Positions 43,005 to 54,798 of a DNA stretch of 64,000 nucleotides are shown piece by piece. This DNA is from Taudactylus pleione (lineage: Eukaryota > Chordata > Amphibia > Anura > Myobatrachidae), in NCBI GenBank assembly GCA_031769625.1, contig JAUIMM010000550.1, positions 3,162,001 to 3,226,000 on the forward strand. Direction: 5' to 3'. The stretch's first letter is position 1. Each line of letters starts with the position of its first letter. The notes below the pieces were generated by a model. It did no database searches and was not told where the DNA came from. It was given only the letters and a program-made list of their open reading frames with translations. The translations under genes and the position numbers were made by a program.

Positions 43005-43894
43005 AAAACCTCCCGGCTACTATCCGAGCTATTCCAAAGGGCGAATTACTTCGTACTAAACGTAACTGCTCCACTGTAGAATCTTTTGAGATCAGACAAC
43101 GACAATTAAGTGAGAGACTCAAAGACAGGGGGTTTAGTAACAATGTAATTAAAAAATCGATTAAAGAGACCAGAAAATATTCCCGGAACTCATTACTGAA
43201 ACCAAAAAACAAGAAAAAAGAAGAAGAAACACTTAGATTCATTGGAACTTTCAATGTCCACTGGAGAGAAATCAACAGTATTCTCCAGTATCCTATTCTT
43301 CAAACGGATACTGATCTAGCCACAATTTTACCTGCATGGATCCAAACCAGTTGGAGGAGATCACATAACATCAAAGATATACTCGTCCATAGTCATCTAG
43401 CTACGAGTAAGAAACCACTTTATAAAAAGAAGGGTTCATACAGTTGTGGTCACTGTAAAGCATGCAGGTACATGATTCCAACTAAATGGTTCTACGATAA
43501 GTATAACAGAAAATGGACTATTCCAAGTTACATTACCTGCACCACCATTGGAACAATGTACCATCTAGAATGTCCCTGTGGTAAAATTTATGTGGGAAAA
43601 ACCTCCAGACCTCTTAAAGTAAGGATATTAGAACATATCTGCACAATTCGTAATGCTAATCAAGATTTAGCTAAATTTAAACATCTTACATCTGTAGCCA
43701 GACACTTTCATAAATATCATGAAAGTAATCCTAATACTCTGAAGGTCTTTGGTATGAAACATATTCAAATGGGGATCCGTGGAGGTAACTTAGATGAAGA
43801 ACTTTTGAGGGCAGAGACTAAATTGATATTTTTAATGGACAGCTTACATCCCAATGGACTTAATGAATATAATAGCTACACCTCATTCCTATGA
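43001..43894 (+). CDS. PLE2 linker, cysteine cluster and GIY-YIG endonuclease
   Basis: Open from 43001, in a frame offset from the reverse transcriptase, so one small insertion or deletion near 42985-43003 separates them. It begins TIRAIPKGELLRTKRN, expected just after the reverse transcriptase. Next is SCGHCKACRY (about 43443-43472), a zinc-binding-like cluster. Then comes the GIY-YIG domain with YHLECPCGKIYVGKTSRPLK (about 43560-43618), and a conserved R and E further on. An ATG at 43472 lies inside the protein and is not a natural start. The endonuclease nicks target DNA for primed reverse transcription. Confidence 0.9.
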   Translation, partial: LKNLPATIRAIPKGELLRTKRNCSTVESFEIRQRQLSERLKDRGFSNNVIKKSIKETRKYSRNSLLKPKNKKKEEETLRFIGTFNVHWREINSILQYPILQTDTDLATILPAWIQTSWRRSHNIKDILVHSHLATSKKPLYKKKGSYSCGHCKACRYMIPTKWFYDKYNRKWTIPSYITCTTIGTMYHLECPCGKIYVGKTSRPLKVRILEHICTIRNANQDLAKFKHLTSVARHFHKYHESNPNTLKVFGMKHIQMGIRGGNLDEELLRAETKLIFLMDSLHPNGLNEYNSYTSFL

Positions 43895-46800
43895 TTCATA
43901 GTGAAGATATGAATCAATATGGAAACTAGAAGATTTCTTTCTTAATATATAACAAAAGTAAAATTTGATTCGTTAGTAGATTGCAACTTTTTGCACTAGA
44001 TACCTCTCTAAAACATACTGAGTATGACAACTTTCCTCATATATTTCCTCTTCCTTCCTTTCTTCCCCCCTTTTTTTTTCTAACAATCAAGTCTTCTTGG
44101 TATATTGCAGACTTATAGGGTCTCTCTTCCTGATGGTTACTCTCAGATTTAAATTAATACTATTGAGTTATACAGAAACCTTTTTTGATATGATATGATT
44201 AACACGGATCTATGATAAATCCGATGGAATGTCTTCTTACTTATAAGGTTTTGGCATTAATTTTGATTCATCCCAGGATGCATAACTGCTGGCGATTAAC
44301 ACCAGAACCCTAGGACCCTGGGGGCTGGAGTGTGACGGTTGATAGTTACTTTTCCTGGCAGTCTCATTATCATTTTATCTTCATTCATAATATAATGAAT
44401 TAATATAACTTAATATATAATATATTCTTATCTATTTATTTTTTCTTTTCCTTTCCCCTTCTTTCTTCCCCCTCTTCTTTATTGGGGGTGTCGCTGCTCT
44501 CCCTCCCCACCCCGAGTTTAAACATATCTCGGGTTTGGGAGGGTTGTCACCGACCCCCTCCCCCATTTATTCAATTGTTATTGTTTTATCCAACTTACAA
44601 TTTATTATTTATTTTTCTTATATGGCTGAGGGACGGGTTACCTTACCCGGTCCCTCTGGCTTTGAGTTCATACTATCTTAGGGAAGGAGTAGATTCTGTC
44701 TATATTTCTGCTCCTTCGCTGCCAATTTTTCCTTAATACCATTTTCTTTTGAGGTTCCCGGGGGTTGTAGGTGATGGTTGGCAGTTACTTGTCCTGACAT
44801 CACCATCATTATACTATTTTATTTTTATGTGTAATATAAGTAATATACATTTACTAATATATATATTTATCTCTTTGTCCCCCTTTCTCTCTTTTTTTCT
44901 GTTGAGGGTGCTGCTGCTCTCCTTCCCCAATCCGAGTTTAAATATATCTCTGGTTGTGGGGGGACTATCACCGACCCCCTCTTTCACTTATTCTGATACA
45001 TTTTTATTTTTTATTTCATTATTTATATTTTTTTCCTGTAGCTGGAGGACGGGTCACGTTACCTGGTCTGTCCGGCTCTGAGTTTAAAGATATCTCAGGG
45101 AGGGATTAGATTTTTTTTGTGTCCCCGTTCCCCCACTGCAATTTTTCTTATTTTTATATTTTTTTTCCCCCATTTATCTTTTTCCCCCCCTTTTTCTTCA
45201 CACTTCAACCAATTATTGTTTAAATTCACTTCACTTAGTTCCTCATAATTCTCACTTATGAATATATAATATAACCGGGAGATTTCACACGTATATTTAT
45301 ATATGTACACATACATATATGTATACACATATTACTCTTTATATATACTTGATCTTCGCATGCACGTGATATGCACTATTCACCATATCACTTTATTTAT
45401 TCTACCTTATATTTATTTTCATTAACCACTCCTTTTTTTTCTTTACGGTTGACAGATGGGTTAACCTTGTTGGATTCGCTAAAGCTTTGAGTCTTTAGAT
45501 ATTATCTTTTTATATCTTCATATATATGACCATATTCACAAACCCCCCCTCCTTTTTCACAGGTACATGATATTCACCATATTTATTGATACATTTCTTA
45601 TTTCCTATTCTCTTTTTTGTTCAATTACATTTCATCAATATATTGATTCTATTGATGTATTATTATATTCTGGGTTTGCACTGTATCTTACTTTTAACTT
45701 TTGTTAATATTATATGTCGGGATTACTATCTTTTCAATTATGATGCTGTCTAACGTTTGGACAAATACACCTATACTTACCAATTAGTATAATTACTTAT
45801 GATGTTCCCCTTTCCTTTTATATTCATATTGCCTACCTGTAACCATAACATCTAATAACAAACATTTACCATCAATACGATATATCTGTAACCCTATTGG
45901 TAGAGTAATACACACCCACCATGAGGAGTGATTGCACTGCTTCTTATTTTTAACTTTTGTTAATAGTATATATCGGGATTACCATCTTCTTAATTATGAT
46001 GCTTTCTATGTACTAACGTTTGGAGAAATACATCTATACTTACCAGTTAGTATAACTATTTATGATGTTCCCCCTTCTTCTTATATTCATATTGCCCATT
46101 TGTGGCTATAATACTTAATAATAAACATTTATCATTAACACGATATATCTGTAATCCTATTGGTAGATAATTACACACCCACTATGAGGAGTGTTTGAAA
46201 CTAACTGTTTAATTGGATGAGAGACAGGACTGCTAACAATAATACTAAAGGGCCTTTGATTGGTCGGGAGAATCACGTGACCGGATAACAGATTTTGATT
46301 GGTTTGTGATTAGGAATATAGTGTGAGGCAGTAATAGCAATCGGCTTGCCTTGACAAAGCTGACTCACAGCGAAACGCGCGTTGGCACGCCCGCTGTGTG
46401 TACCACATGTGTTGTGAACTAAAGAAGTTATAATACCAATGTATGATGATATAATTAGTTTACACCATGTTATCCTATGATAAAATGAGTCACGCGGTTA
46501 TGTAGAAACTCTGTTGTCAATTGAAACCCACACCTGTCAAGATTGTATCCATGTGAAGAAACATTTGTAGCACAGCTACCATATCAGCAATTTATTCAAT
46601 CACAGTATGATACAATCACAGTATGATTTGTATGCTAGCTCACCATATATTAGTAATAGATCTGAAGGGTACTCACAATGCATAAGAGACCTTATGAATA
46701 TACCTATGTTTGAGATGAGCTTAGCTTACAGTGGGATTTCACCCACATTGTGGTTAATTTGATGTCACTATTCTGCAAGAATATTGTGAATTAATTTCAT

Positions 46801-47080
46801 TAAATCTCTACTTATTCCAATTAATATTGCTCTCATGAGGTCTATAACCAATTAATAGACACAATATATAATTACATCAACAGTGGAGCGATTCACAGTG
46901 AATAACTATATAGTGGCAATAAGCACACATGTTATATAATATGCATTAATTGGATAAAATATTATGTTGAGATAGTAAGTGAATAATAAAATCTTCCATA
47001 ATATAATAATTGAGATTTCTCAATTTGCCTGTACATCAGGACAAAGACATAAAGATTTTTTTCACTTACCTAATGTCCAA
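43895..47080 (+). repeat. PLE2 3' non-coding region with internal duplications
   Basis: A ~430-bp degenerate duplication (about 44465-44735 against 44895-45120; shared GCTGCTCTCC, CCGAGTTTAAA, TCACCGACCCCCTC, GAGGGACGGGT-like blocks), with a weaker third piece near 45440-45500. A second, ~260-bp duplication is better kept (45684-45950 against 45951-46200; shared TATCGGGATTAC, CATCTATACTTACCAATTAG-like, CACACCCAC). Near 46350-46385, CTGACTCACAGCGAAACGCG is a decayed hammerhead-like hairpin. No ORF is supported. Confidence 0.75.
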
Positions 47081-47400
47081 TTAAAATTATTTACAATCAA
47101 CACCTGCATGTATATGTGACATCTTGACTCAGAGTTTCACCCATATAATGACTCAGGAATAATAATACAGTCACACAGCAAGGGATTTATTTAATTTTTA
47201 TTTTTCACGTATTTCAGTTATCTTCACATTCTTTATATTATTATTTTTTCTATTTTTAACCTCTATTTCGCTGGCTATGTCCCATGTTGGGGCATTTTAA
47301 TGTATATCCAATAAAGATTGATTTTTATTTTCTATATACATTTCGTGCGCCATACTGTAGACAACTTTTTCTTTCCCCCTTCTTGGGGTTTTTTGAATAT
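47080..47400 (-). repeat. PLE2 right inverted terminal repeat
   Basis: Reverse complement of 40265-40595. About 100 further bases lie between it and the target duplication. Confidence 0.9.
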
Positions 47401-47504
47401 ATACGTGTATTTGTCTCTTGGCAGCACCCCTCACCTACCAAATCATTGGAGGGTTATCCATAATATTATTGTGTGCAGATGTCTATGTTCCTTTGTATTA
47501 TCTT

Positions 47505-48010
47505 ATAGCTCACACTCTTCTAGTGTCTCCAAACTGCTCTCTCTAATCTCTTATTTTGACCATTCCCAGTGGACTGACTCTCTCACTCATGCTGATGACC
47601 ACTCGCTTGATCTTGTATTCATTACACCAGAGTTTCCCAAACTACACCCTAACACTCCAGGTTTTAAGGATATCCATGCTTGAGCACAGGTGACTTAATT
47701 AATACCCAAGTCAATTTGATTTAACCATCTGGACTCAAGCATGGATATCCTTAAAACTTGGTAGTGGTGAAGTTTGGGAAACTCTCACTATATGCTCAGT
47801 TTCTTCTTAAGGATCCTTTCCCTCTCTAAGATCACAAGATCTGAATTCTCCATGACTTTAAGCTCTCTGGTTTTGAACTTTACCAAAATATTTCAACAGC
47901 CTTCCATCTCTCTGCAACAACTTCTCTCACCAGTTTCTACATTCACATCCCCTGATCTTGCTGTACCACATGTGACACCCACCTCTGTTATCCAGAATTT
48001 CAGGTAGGTT
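47505..48010 (+). pseudogene. L2 endonuclease fragment, right half
   Basis: SSVSKLLSLISYFDHSQWTD continues the fragment at 40191-40257 and parallels SSASKLLALISSFGLSQWTS of the L2 copy near 17865. It is interrupted again by a MITE at 47628-47786, and weak coding traces go on to about 48000. Confidence 0.7.
47628..47786. mobile_element. 159-bp MITE with CAGAGTTTCCCAAACT ends
   Basis: CAGAGTTTCCCAAACT at the left and AGTTTGGGAAACTCTC at the right. Internal arms also pair (AAGGATATCCATGCTTGAG with CTCAAGCATGGATATCCTT). The ends resemble hAT MITEs; flanking octamers do not clearly match. Confidence 0.7.
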
Positions 48011-49440
48011 CCTTCAAACATAACAGGTTCTTTCTTCCTTGGCAGAGAGGTGAAGGTAACCTGACCCCAGACCCAAGAATCACACAGGTTAATAAAGGAA
48101 AATTCAGTTTTATTTGACTGGATCGCTTCCTAAGTAATAAAACCTGTTTGCTGTAAATACAGTTAGAATGTAATAGGTTTATTAAACATTAAAACACACA
48201 TTCTAGATGATACCAAAATATGCACAAGAAATTACAGTAAATACAATTTAATATCAAAGTTAAGCAGTAACATACTTCTATATGTATTCTTAATATTACT
48301 ATCACCAAAAGCTTCCCCTAATGACTCTGAATTTACATGAAGCAACAATTTTAATTTACCTTCCCACACATTCTAATTAACCATGATGAGTCTCTATGCG
48401 CATGGCCATGGTACAATGGTGCACTTATTCATTACTATGGAGGTGATTGAATAGTAGAATCCAGTTTGCTCATTACAGTAGGTAGTAATTCAGCATTAGG
48501 TGACTGTAGTTGTCAGCTGAGGGTATTCCTGGCATTACTAGTTAGAGCTGTATATGCTGCCTGTATGAGTACATGGAAGAGCATAAAACCCTGTCAGTAT
48601 CCAAACCTGGAAGTGACGTGGGTGAGGGCGGAAGTGTAGATTTCTGCCCACACTTTCCAAAAAAATAAGAAAGTTGGCCCCTTATGGGCTCGTTTTGATT
48701 GCCATGCTGCGGGAACGGTGGCTCGCTAAGAAAATATATTCCCCCTCTATGCCCACTTGGATGGTAGGGAATGATGTTGGACACTGGCAGATGACATCAT
48801 CGTACATCTACGGAAGGGGATCTATTTCTACCCTTAGGTACATAGCCTGCCAGCCATTACTGTCTGTCCTCAGTGTTATCAGCTGAGGGTATTCCTGGCA
48901 TTACTGGTTAGAGCTGTATGCTGCCTATTTAAGTACAGAGCCTGTCAGCCATTATTGTATGTCCTCAGTTTTGTCACAGGAGTACTTAGTTTGTGGTAAA
49001 TGCCAGTGCTGCATATGTACCCTCTGTCACAAGTGGCAGCCTGACTCTCTGTCACTAACTGTGAGGGGTGCAGGGCATTATTATCATCACAGACCTGATC
49101 CTCCTAAATCTGTCAGGTCCTGCTCCCACTCCTGGGAATCTCCATCCTCTGTCAGCTCAGTGCTCTCTGGCTGTCATCTCTCAGGGCTGTGCATAGGTAG
49201 TTCCTTCCACTTCCTCTCTCTCTCATGGCAGTCTTGAGGCTCCTCCCTCCTCCCCCACAGTTGCATCAGGTGTCTGTGTATGTGTGTGGGGGAAGGGGTT
49301 AGTCTGGCGTGTGACTCCCCTGTTCCTTCAAGAAAGCAGTTTATCATTTATATTTATGCTTTAATATAAAGTGATGCCTTGTTGTAGGGGTATCACACAC
49401 ATCTAAACCAAACACTAGAAACAGCCCTTGATGAAGCAGC
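48011..49440. other. Intergenic sequence with a direct repeat
   Basis: No gene seen. AGCTGAGGGTATTCCTGGCATTACT occurs at about 48517 and again at 48882, with ~50 bp of matching sequence each. This is either a local duplication or the two ends of a repeat. Confidence 0.5.
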
Positions 49441-49445
49441 TCCAG

Positions 49446-51335
49446 GGGGGTAAATTTACTAAAGTTAATTTTTATGAATCACTGAAATCTCCTGAGATCG
49501 AATTGAACTTGAACAGCAAAATCCCTTAGCAAATCTCAAATTTGCTAAGAATGGATTTTGCTTTCAATTTTCAACTGAAATTCACTCTTGTTTCAGTTTA
49601 AGAAGGGATTTGCGGTTTGATTTTGCATGTTCATGTCCAAACTGAACAGCAAAATCCACTCCAAAATGAACTTCAAAGCCCCAAATGAATAGAATTGCTT
49701 CATGCTTTTGTTTTTAACATGAGCAGTTTGCTTTGACACAGATACATGCATACATCAGTGAGATGCATGCATGTATCTTACTGTAAAAAGATTTTAAAGA
49801 GATAATGTTTAAAAAAAAATGACATGGGGTCCCCCCTCAAACAGAACCAGCCCCAGACTATTCCTAGCCTGTCCTGGCTGTGTAAGTACAGGGAAAAAAT
49901 TGCATAGGGTTCCCATGTACTTAGCAAAACCAGCACTGGGCTCTGATCCAGTCCTGGTTCAGAAATGACAGGGGAAAAAATGAGTAGGGTTCCCCTGTAA
50001 TTTCCACAACCAGCACCAGACCCTTTCTAGCGGAGGGTAATGTCACAGCCAGGGAAACCCTATTTTGGGTTCCCCAGCTGAAACATTACTCCTGGCCACT
50101 AGTCAGCCCAGGCCGGGGATCCCTGGGGAGTTGGGGACCCCCAATAAAGGGGCCTCTCTCTCCAGGGCACCTGAGGCCTAGGCTGACTAGTGGTCGGGTA
50201 ATGTTCATTGGCTGAGAGAGGTGGGGGCTGACCTCTCTCAACCAATGAACGCTCAGACACAGCCTTACAAAAGGGAAAAGCCACATCTGAGCTCTTCATT
50301 CAGGAGGTAACAACCATCGTGGTTGTTACCTGTTGCGTGGCTTGGCTTTTCTAATTTTTTTATTTTATGAAGCTTTTACAGGTGAACTACATGTACCAGC
50401 GAGCCCTTAATGCCCCGCATGCTGGTACTTGTGGTTCTCCAAGTACCAGCTTGCGGGGGAGGCTTGCTGGTACCTGCAGTTCTACATGTAAAAACAATGT
50501 TTACTATTCTTTTTTTACACTATACTTACACTATCAACCCACCACCTACCACCCATGGGTGGCGACAATAGCCCAGGGCTATCAGCCTAGGCCTGGGGTG
50601 CCCTGGAAAGGAAGACCCCTTTATTGGGGTGGTCCACAACTCCCCAGGGATTTCTGGCCTGTGCTGATTAGCAGTCAGGAGTAATGTTTCGGCTGGGTAA
50701 CCCGGTGATAGGGTTTCCCTGGCTGTGACAATTACCCCCTCACTAGAAATGGTACGGTGCTTGTTGTGGAAATACTACGCATCTTTTCCCCTGTAATTCC
50801 AAAACCAGGACCGAATCAGAGCCTGGTGCTGTTTGTGCTAAGTACAGGGGAACCCTACACAATTTTTTCCTTGTACTTACACAATCAGGACTAGCTATGA
50901 AAAGTCCGGGGCTGGTTGTGTTTTTAGGGGGGGACCCTCACCTAATTTTTTTAAACATTAACTCTTTACAAGCTTGTTACAGTAAGATACATGCATGCAT
51001 TTCACTGATGTATGCATGTATATGTGGGAAATCAATCTGATCTTGCTGAAAACAAATGCATGAAGTTCTTCTATTCATTTGGGGATTTGCAGTTTGAGTT
51101 TGATTTAGTTTTTCATTTGATTTACAAAGCAAATGTTAGTAAATTAAGGGATCCTATTGTCCTCTATGGGAAAACATTAATGTTTTTTAGAAATTCAATT
51201 TCATTTCAAATTCCTTTTTCTGTTGAAATTGACATTCGATTTGGCCTTTAGTAAATCCCTTCATAAAAAATTCGAACCAAAATCGAATGCAAAATCAAAC
51301 AGAAAACAAAATCAAACCATAGTAAATATACCCCC
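49446..51335. mobile_element. 1.9-kb foldback element
   Basis: The ends are GGGGGGTAAATTTACTAAAG and AGTAAATATACCCCC. Inside, about 49730-50435 pairs with 50445-51020: for example GATACATGCATACATCAG with CTGATGTATGCATGTAT, and AACCAGCACTGGGCTCTGAT with its complement near 50815. The centre is near 50440, at GTACTTGTGGTTCTCCAAGTAC. The arms use the same modules as 8395-8995. No ORF on either strand is convincing. Confidence 0.8.
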
Positions 51336-51742
51336 AGGTACTCTTCAGACTCCATGTTGGCTTTGATGTCAGTCATGCCATAAAGTAGAATGTTGTTGGC
51401 AGAAATGTCATACTCGTAATGACTTCTTCAGATAAATAACTGCCAAAATCAACTAGATCTGAATGACTGGGCTTGCCCACGCAGGTCATATAAACATACA
51501 AACATTATGAATACCCTTATTGCTATCATGACACCCCAGACATTACAGATCAGCTCAGTATATTCTATGCCAACAATAAGATTCACCTTGAATATTTGTG
51601 ACAGATTTGCTAAACTACATAAAATTCCCATCCCCTTTTACCCCAATATGGAGACATATGATCTGTCATCTTGGAAATGTTACTAACTACTGTATGCTTT
51701 ACTCTGGATCCAAATGGATATCAGCTGATTATTTCACATTAT

Positions 51743-52246
51743 GGTGGAGATGTACTAAGCCTTATAGGGGGTAATTCAATTCAGTGCGATGATGAATAGT
51801 CGCAGGAGGGAGTTCCCACAGCTATTCAATTCACTGTGGTGTTTGGTCAGGCTAAAGAAATCCGACAAAAGTGCTGGGCACGCAGCTGCTTGCCGGCTTA
51901 GCATGCAGCTAACAACCACACTGACGGCAATTTATTCGGAGAATGACGGTTCTCGCGACTAAACACCCAGATTAAGTCATGAGAACCAGCATTCTCTGAC
52001 TTAACCAATTCCTGACCAGGCAAACAGTGTGGTGTATTGAATATCTCTGGGAGCTCCGTTCTGCGGCTATTCATCCTCGCACTGAATTGAATTCCCCCCA
52101 TAGAGAGATAAAGTGGAGAGAGATAAAGTACCAACCGATCAGCTCCGACACTTTACAGGCTGTGTTTGAAAAAATGACAGGAGATGATTGGTTGGTCCTT
52201 TATCTCTGTCCACCTTATCGCTCTCTAAGGCTTAGTACATCTCACC
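51743..52246. mobile_element. MITE with GGAGATGTACTAAGC ends, split by a nested MITE
   Basis: GGTGGAGATGTACTAAGCCTTA at the left; AAGGCTTAGTACATCTCACC at the right. The interior has AGAGAGATAAAGTACCAACC and its near-complement GGTTGGTCCTTTATCTCT. A relative without the terminal part lies at 58352-58470. Confidence 0.75.
51767..52099. mobile_element. Nested Harbinger-like MITE
   Basis: The ends are GGGGGTAATTCAATTCAGTG and CACTGAATTGAATTCCCCCC, flanked by ATA on both sides (51764-51766 and 52100-52102). It is 333 bp long and inserted into the previous MITE. A relative is at 62989-63344. Confidence 0.75.
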
Positions 52247-52400
52247 CTATGGGAGAATTTTTTTCCAAATTAATTCTAGACCATATGTGAGAAATGTGAA
52301 ATTCCACCTTCAGTACCTAAAGATTAAGGGAAAAATCTAAGTTAAAAGTAAGGGCCTAATTCAGAAATTAACATAAACATGCGCAATGGATCTGGCAGGC

Positions 52401-52482
52401 TTAGGGACCGACGCATGTGCACAAACATCGGCAGTAGAACGCATGTGCACAAACATCGGCAGTAGAGCGCATGTGCAGAGGT
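52401..52482. repeat. 30-bp tandem repeat
   Basis: GCATGTGCACAAACATCGGC with AGTAGA(A/G) occurs in about 2.5 copies. Confidence 0.8.
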
Positions 52483-52880
52483 ACTGGCTTCTAGGAACTG
52501 CATTGGCTGCAGCCCCTAGATGCCGGGTAGTGCAGACAGGGGAGTGGCTTCCTATTGGAAGCACTCTCTGTGCTAATCTCATTCCAGATTGGCAGTTCTA
52601 GGGGGAGAAAACACCTGGGACTGGCTGTCCTGTGTGTGATTAGCAGATTGTGCTTCCATGGGAAGTAACTGACAGTGCAGCCATTGCATGGACTGCAACT
52701 GGCTCACTGGAGGTGGCAGATTCTACTTGGGTGGGTAACCCTGCATCCTTTGGATTAAATCTGCCACTGCACACCCATCTTTTTTTAATCTTCTCCATAC
52801 CCATTTACCACAATACAACAGAACAGCATACATTACCAATTCAGCTATAGGGTAGAAATGACTACGGAAATTAAGACTTT

Positions 52881-53338
52881 GGGCCTGATTCAGAGCCGCT
52901 CGCTGCGGCGAGCGCTTGCTCTGAATCAGGGCATGTTTTTTTTTTTCTCCAGGCTACTCACAAAGCTGTGGGTGACCACCCACAGCTTATGCGAGCGGGG
53001 TGGAGACCGTCGCAATTATCGCGACCATCGGGCTTGCAACGAGACCCTGTTGTATGGTCTCGGCTCCCGCAAGCTTGAGTGGACTTCTAGTGATGTCAGT
53101 AGGTCCGCCCTCAAATGCGTTTGCCTAACCGCCCCCCCCTTTCACACCTCTAAAAAGGGCCGAGCTGTCACTAAATCATCGACAGCCTCCCCGTCTTGTA
53201 GCGAGCCCCGGAGCAACTGAACTTCTGTCGCTCGCCGGGGCTTGCGCATGCACACGCCGGACGTGGCGCATGCGCAGACCAGAAACATCGAGCCGCTTGC
53301 GAGCACTATGAGCTTGCGAGCGGCTCTGAATGAGGCCC
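52881..53338. mobile_element. GATTCAGAG-family MITE
   Basis: GGGCCTGATTCAGAGCCGCTCG at the left and CGAGCGGCTCTGAATGAGGCCC at the right, flanked by TTT on both sides. Close to the left end a second CTCTGAATCAGGGC end appears, so a small internal copy or rearrangement is present. Confidence 0.8.
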
Positions 53339-53399
53339 TTTGTTTCCTCTTACCCCTAAGTTGGTCTAAAATAAAAAACAACATCCACTACTGTATACA

Positions 53400-54536
53400 G
53401 GTTTATTTATTTTTTTATATTCTTTGACATCAGATTTTGTATTTTGTTGTTGGTGTACCTGTTATAAATATAAAAAAAAATAATTACAGACAGGCAGCAA
53501 AAATGATACATACTGTATGTTGAATTACAGAACCTCAAATCAATATTTCCAGACTTCAACATATACAGTTTAGAGGACATGATAGGACAATTCAGGTATA
53601 TCAAAAGTAATATAGAAATTCAGGAAGACAATGTTAAGACTGAAAGCTAAGTGATCTATAGTAAGTGGTGGTGGGAATTAATACAGTAAATTCATTTATG
53701 AAAGCATGGGATAAACCTATTTCTTTTGCTGGGACGTGCAGTCAGGGTAGGCCCTCCCCTGTCATATTCCTGAGATTTGACATAAAAATTATTAGAATAA
53801 TACGAAGATATTTATAACTTATAAACATCGTCTTTGTTTATTGTAATAATTGTTATAGTTAACACTGACCAGCTCTGTGGAGCTCCCTGGGACTGTAGGG
53901 AGACAAGAGATACGGCAGCAACAGTTCAGCCTCGCTTCTGTATAGTCAGGCACTGCTTGCAGAGCTGGGGCAGAGCCACACCACGTGCAGTAAGCTGCAC
54001 AGAAAGAGAACTACCAGAGGCATGCCTCTGAGTATGGGGGTGTGCCTTGAGTACTGATGGACATCTTGGATGAGTCATGTGACCAGGAAGTGCACTGCAG
54101 TGTTTAGAGATCTGAGTTCAGTCAGCAGCAGTAAGAGAAGACACAGTGATGGAGGTAGGAGAATCAATGGACACTGAAGCTTATTGTATTGAAAGGAAAA
54201 ATCAATGGAAGCTCTAAATGTTTCTAGACAGGAAAAGTATCTGGTGGCCACAACTGGGCAGTTATTGAATAAGATATGGTCTCTACTGATACATGATCAG
54301 TTAGTTGTCCATTCTTTTTGCTGGGTATTATCTCAGCCATCCAATGTTTCATTTGTTGGCTAGCGCTTCTGTAAGTCAGATTTTTTCCCATCCGAACCAC
54401 TGCACACTTTGTTACATCAAGCTTTATGATGCTTACATATAGAAAAAATTGTTTTTGCTTTAAATTCAGTACAATAGAAAAGAAAAGAGAACTCTGCAAT
54501 AGTCCAATCTTAATGCTTATGTCATAAAATGTTATT
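53400..54536 (-). other. Probable 3' untranslated and downstream region of the receptor gene
   Basis: Follows the stop codon at 54537. No coding similarity. AATAAA on the minus strand occurs at 53837-53842, about 700 bp past the stop, and again near 53405; either could be the polyadenylation signal. The true 3' end is not determined. Confidence 0.35.
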
Positions 54537-54798
54537 TTAGGAGAAAAGGTATGGTCCATCAAAGGCAGTCATTGTAAACTGGGAAAACTGTAAGTCTGTG
54601 CTTTGCTGTTCATCCATCAGCTCTGAAAAAGGCTTGTACCCAACTGCTACAGATGATGCTGGGTACTCATCATTTGCATAGTTGGAAAAATATATAGATT
54701 GGGTAACATCGTTATCAATCAGTTCACTTTCTGGTCTGCTAATCTGTTCTTTATCTTCATTATAGTGGGTGGAGTCCTTTGAGATCTGTGGTGTCCAC
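54537..54798 (-). CDS. Type I cytokine receptor (IL4R/CSF2RB-like), terminal coding exon
   Basis: 262 nt after the acceptor GTTTTGTTTTGAATAG on the minus strand. The first G completes a codon begun in the 58727-58788 exon. It encodes 86 residues and a TAA. The sequence is acidic and Ser-rich, with several tyrosines. GYKPFSEL near the middle (about 54619-54642) matches the GYKxF STAT6-docking form known from IL-4 receptor alpha. FDGPYLFS at the very end resembles a tyrosine motif of the common beta chain (FDFNGPYL). The full tail from the membrane is only about 140 residues, far shorter than in mammalian IL4R or CSF2RB. The open frame that extends upstream of 54798 is intron sequence. Confidence 0.82.

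Larger units (their letters stand above)
40258..47504 (+). mobile_element. Penelope-like retroelement PLE2, 7247 bp, 15-bp target duplication
   Basis: ATAGCTCACACTCTT flanks it on both sides (40243-40257 and 47505-47519), and joining the flanks restores the reading of an L2 endonuclease fragment. Inside: inverted terminal sequences (about 40270-40590 against 47080-47400), an N-terminal ORF, a reverse transcriptase with all catalytic motifs, a cysteine-rich linker and a GIY-YIG endonuclease. About 3.2 kb of AT- and pyrimidine-rich non-coding DNA with internal duplications follows. One stop codon and one frameshift break the coding region. Confidence 0.92.

Noticed and set aside
54224..54562. 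112-codon minus-strand ORF overlapping the receptor stop codon
   Set aside because: Lies in another frame over the last codons and 3' untranslated region; no similarity.
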